A stretch of DNA of 64,000 nt from Paenibacillus ferrarius (GTDB taxonomy: Bacteria; Bacillota; Bacilli; Paenibacillales; NBRC-103111), in the NCBI RefSeq assembly GCF_002027705.1, contig NZ_MBTG01000029.1, positions 1 to 64,000 on the forward strand, written 5' to 3'. The notes beneath the pieces were generated by a model. That model made no database searches. It saw only the letters and a list, made by a program, of their open reading frames with translations, and was not told where the DNA came from. Position 1 is the first letter of the stretch, and every line of letters starts with the position of its first letter. This document shows positions 63,051 to 64,000 of this stretch, piece after piece. The position numbers and the translations under genes are program-made.

Positions 63051-63851
63051 TTGAAAGCGTTTTTAGTCGTTTTAATATCCGTATTCGGGTTAATTGCCGC
63101 CGTCTTCATCGCCGTTCTTTGGGACTATATCTACTATCCGATTATCGGGTTTAAGGCTGAACACGCAGCAGTGGTCTACATGAAATCAGAAGATTTCGTC
63201 ATCGAGAACGTAGCCTATTCAAAACAGTTCGGAGAAGACAAGGGAAAATATCTCGTAACGGCGCACCCGGCGACTAGACCTCAACTCAAGTTTTATGTAT
63301 CTGTGTCTCAAGGCTTTAAAGTGGACGAACCTAGCTTTAAGGAATCGAAATGGCGATATGACACGATCAAGGAGTACGCTCCTTTAATTTCTCAATTGAG
63401 TTCAGGCTTCGATTGTTATGCAGTCAATATAAACATACCGAATGAGTTACTTGAAAAGTACTCTGCCGAGACCCAATACAAGGACATTCGGAAGCTACAT
63501 GAGCATGCTACTGAAGAATATCTGTTTATGGGAATGGCAGTTGATCTTGATTTTACTGAGCAAGGAGCTCTTGAGTATGGCTATCTCGTAACTGAGTTTA
63601 TGAAGCAGAGAGCTCTAAAGGATGCTTCAATGGAGATTATCTTTTATCCGAAGAGCTTCATCGAAAGTCTAGGTAATGACATTAGGAAGAATGATGTTTT
63701 TATCATGCGAAGCGATAACATGCATAGCAAGTTCTATCGTGAAGCCTTACCTTTTAAAATCCAATTTGATACCCGAACAGGCAAAACAAAAACTACGCTG
63801 GATATGATCAAGTCTCCCGAGGATATGAAGCCGTTTTTGACGAAGAAATGA
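63051..63851 (+). CDS. Membrane-anchored protein of unknown function
   Basis: TTG 63051 (AAAGGGAG upstream) or GTG 63039 is the start; about 266 aa. An N-terminal membrane anchor (FLVVLISVFGLIAAVFIAVL) is followed by an outside domain with no recognised motif (KYLVTAHPATRPQLKFYVSV; GMAVDLDFTEQGALEYGYLV). No lipobox. A family A repeat follows it. Similar anchored proteins are common and uncharacterised in Paenibacillus. Confidence 0.7.
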   Translation: MKAFLVVLISVFGLIAAVFIAVLWDYIYYPIIGFKAEHAAVVYMKSEDFVIENVAYSKQFGEDKGKYLVTAHPATRPQLKFYVSVSQGFKVDEPSFKESKWRYDTIKEYAPLISQLSSGFDCYAVNINIPNELLEKYSAETQYKDIRKLHEHATEEYLFMGMAVDLDFTEQGALEYGYLVTEFMKQRALKDASMEIIFYPKSFIESLGNDIRKNDVFIMRSDNMHSKFYREALPFKIQFDTRTGKTKTTLDMIKSPEDMKPFLTKK

Positions 63852-63914
63852 GTCCAAACAGAGACTTATTCAAATCCAAAGAGAAAATAAAAAGTAGACT
63901 AACACAAAGTGCTG

Positions 63915-63990
63915 TACTAGCGGGGAACTTTAGTTCAATAGCGGTTGCTTCGGCAGCCGCTTTTTGTTGCTCCGCTAACTGGAGTGCGAT
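63915..63990 (+). repeat. Family A repeat, copy 23 (complete)
   Basis: Left box CTAGCGGGGAACTTTAGTTC, hairpin AGCGGTTGC-TTCG-GCAGCCGCT (63939-63960) with TTTTT, right box CCGCTAACTGGAGTGCGATG. It is 64 bp after the last gene and close to the window end. Confidence 0.8.
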
Positions 63991-64000
63991 GAACCTTATT

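Noticed and set aside
370..63990. CRISPR array
   Set aside because: Family A copies are 0.1-3 kb or more apart, diverged and separated by genes, with no uniform spacers and no cas genes.

Overview
The window looks like chromosomal DNA of a spore-forming, S-layer-bearing Bacillota of the Paenibacillus type. Supporting signs are strong AAAGGAGG-type ribosome sites, YesM/YesN plus Lpl-type sugar ABC transport genes, three SLH-domain surface proteins, a YheC/YheD-type ATP-grasp protein, an Amj flippase and moderate GC. No rRNA, tRNA, CRISPR array or intact transposase was seen.

Layout. (1) 0-2 kb: the end of a VOC protein and an FAD monooxygenase. (2) 2.1-10.0 kb: a tight five-gene operon (SWIM zinc finger, HEAT-repeat protein, MoxR AAA+ ATPase, DUF5682/YehM-type protein, VWA/MIDAS protein). 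(3) 10.3-21.2 kb: an accessory region of small unrelated genes, mostly on the + strand and many damaged, separated by at least a dozen copies of one composite intergenic repeat (family A: conserved box, variable GC-rich hairpin, second box). It includes a divergent MerR/SDR pair with a textbook 19-bp-spacer promoter. (4) 21.4-22.4 kb: a GC-rich foreign-looking patch carrying two truncated genes, DUF3500 and TetR. (5) 22.7-30.6 kb: a YesM/YesN two-component system controlling an Lpl-type carbohydrate ABC transporter and a Gfo/Idh/MocA dehydrogenase. (6) 31-40.5 kb: three secreted SLH proteins with small genes and family A copies between them. (7) 40.5-44.6 kb: more accessory genes (Amj, histidine phosphatase, DUF4177, nucleotidyltransferase-like, DUF6713) with family A copies. 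(8) 44.9-47.8 kb: a membrane-lipid style operon (methyltransferase, DedA, two-component system). (9) 49.3-54.0 kb: a three-subunit molybdenum hydroxylase whose large-subunit gene lacks a normal start codon at the expected place, and a FUSC-type exporter. (10) 54.3-59.0 kb: a candidate extracytoplasmic flavin electron-transfer cluster (bis-heme membrane protein, two-component system, FMN-binding protein, ApbE, RnfD-like protein). (11) 59-64 kb: decayed genes, an internally deleted IS6 transposase, a second repeat family (B, 73-bp palindromic elements) and more family A copies.

The most unusual feature is repeat family A. About two dozen full or partial copies all lie in the same orientation, nearly always just after or just before a single small + strand gene, and they are absent from the long conserved operons. 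The arrangement recalls integron cassette arrays, but the sequence is not a classical attC and no integrase is in the window, so a terminator-bearing mobile repeat is an equally serious explanation. Several genes carry one-base changes in A or T runs. These may be real decay or uncorrected homopolymer errors, and this limits the pseudogene calls.
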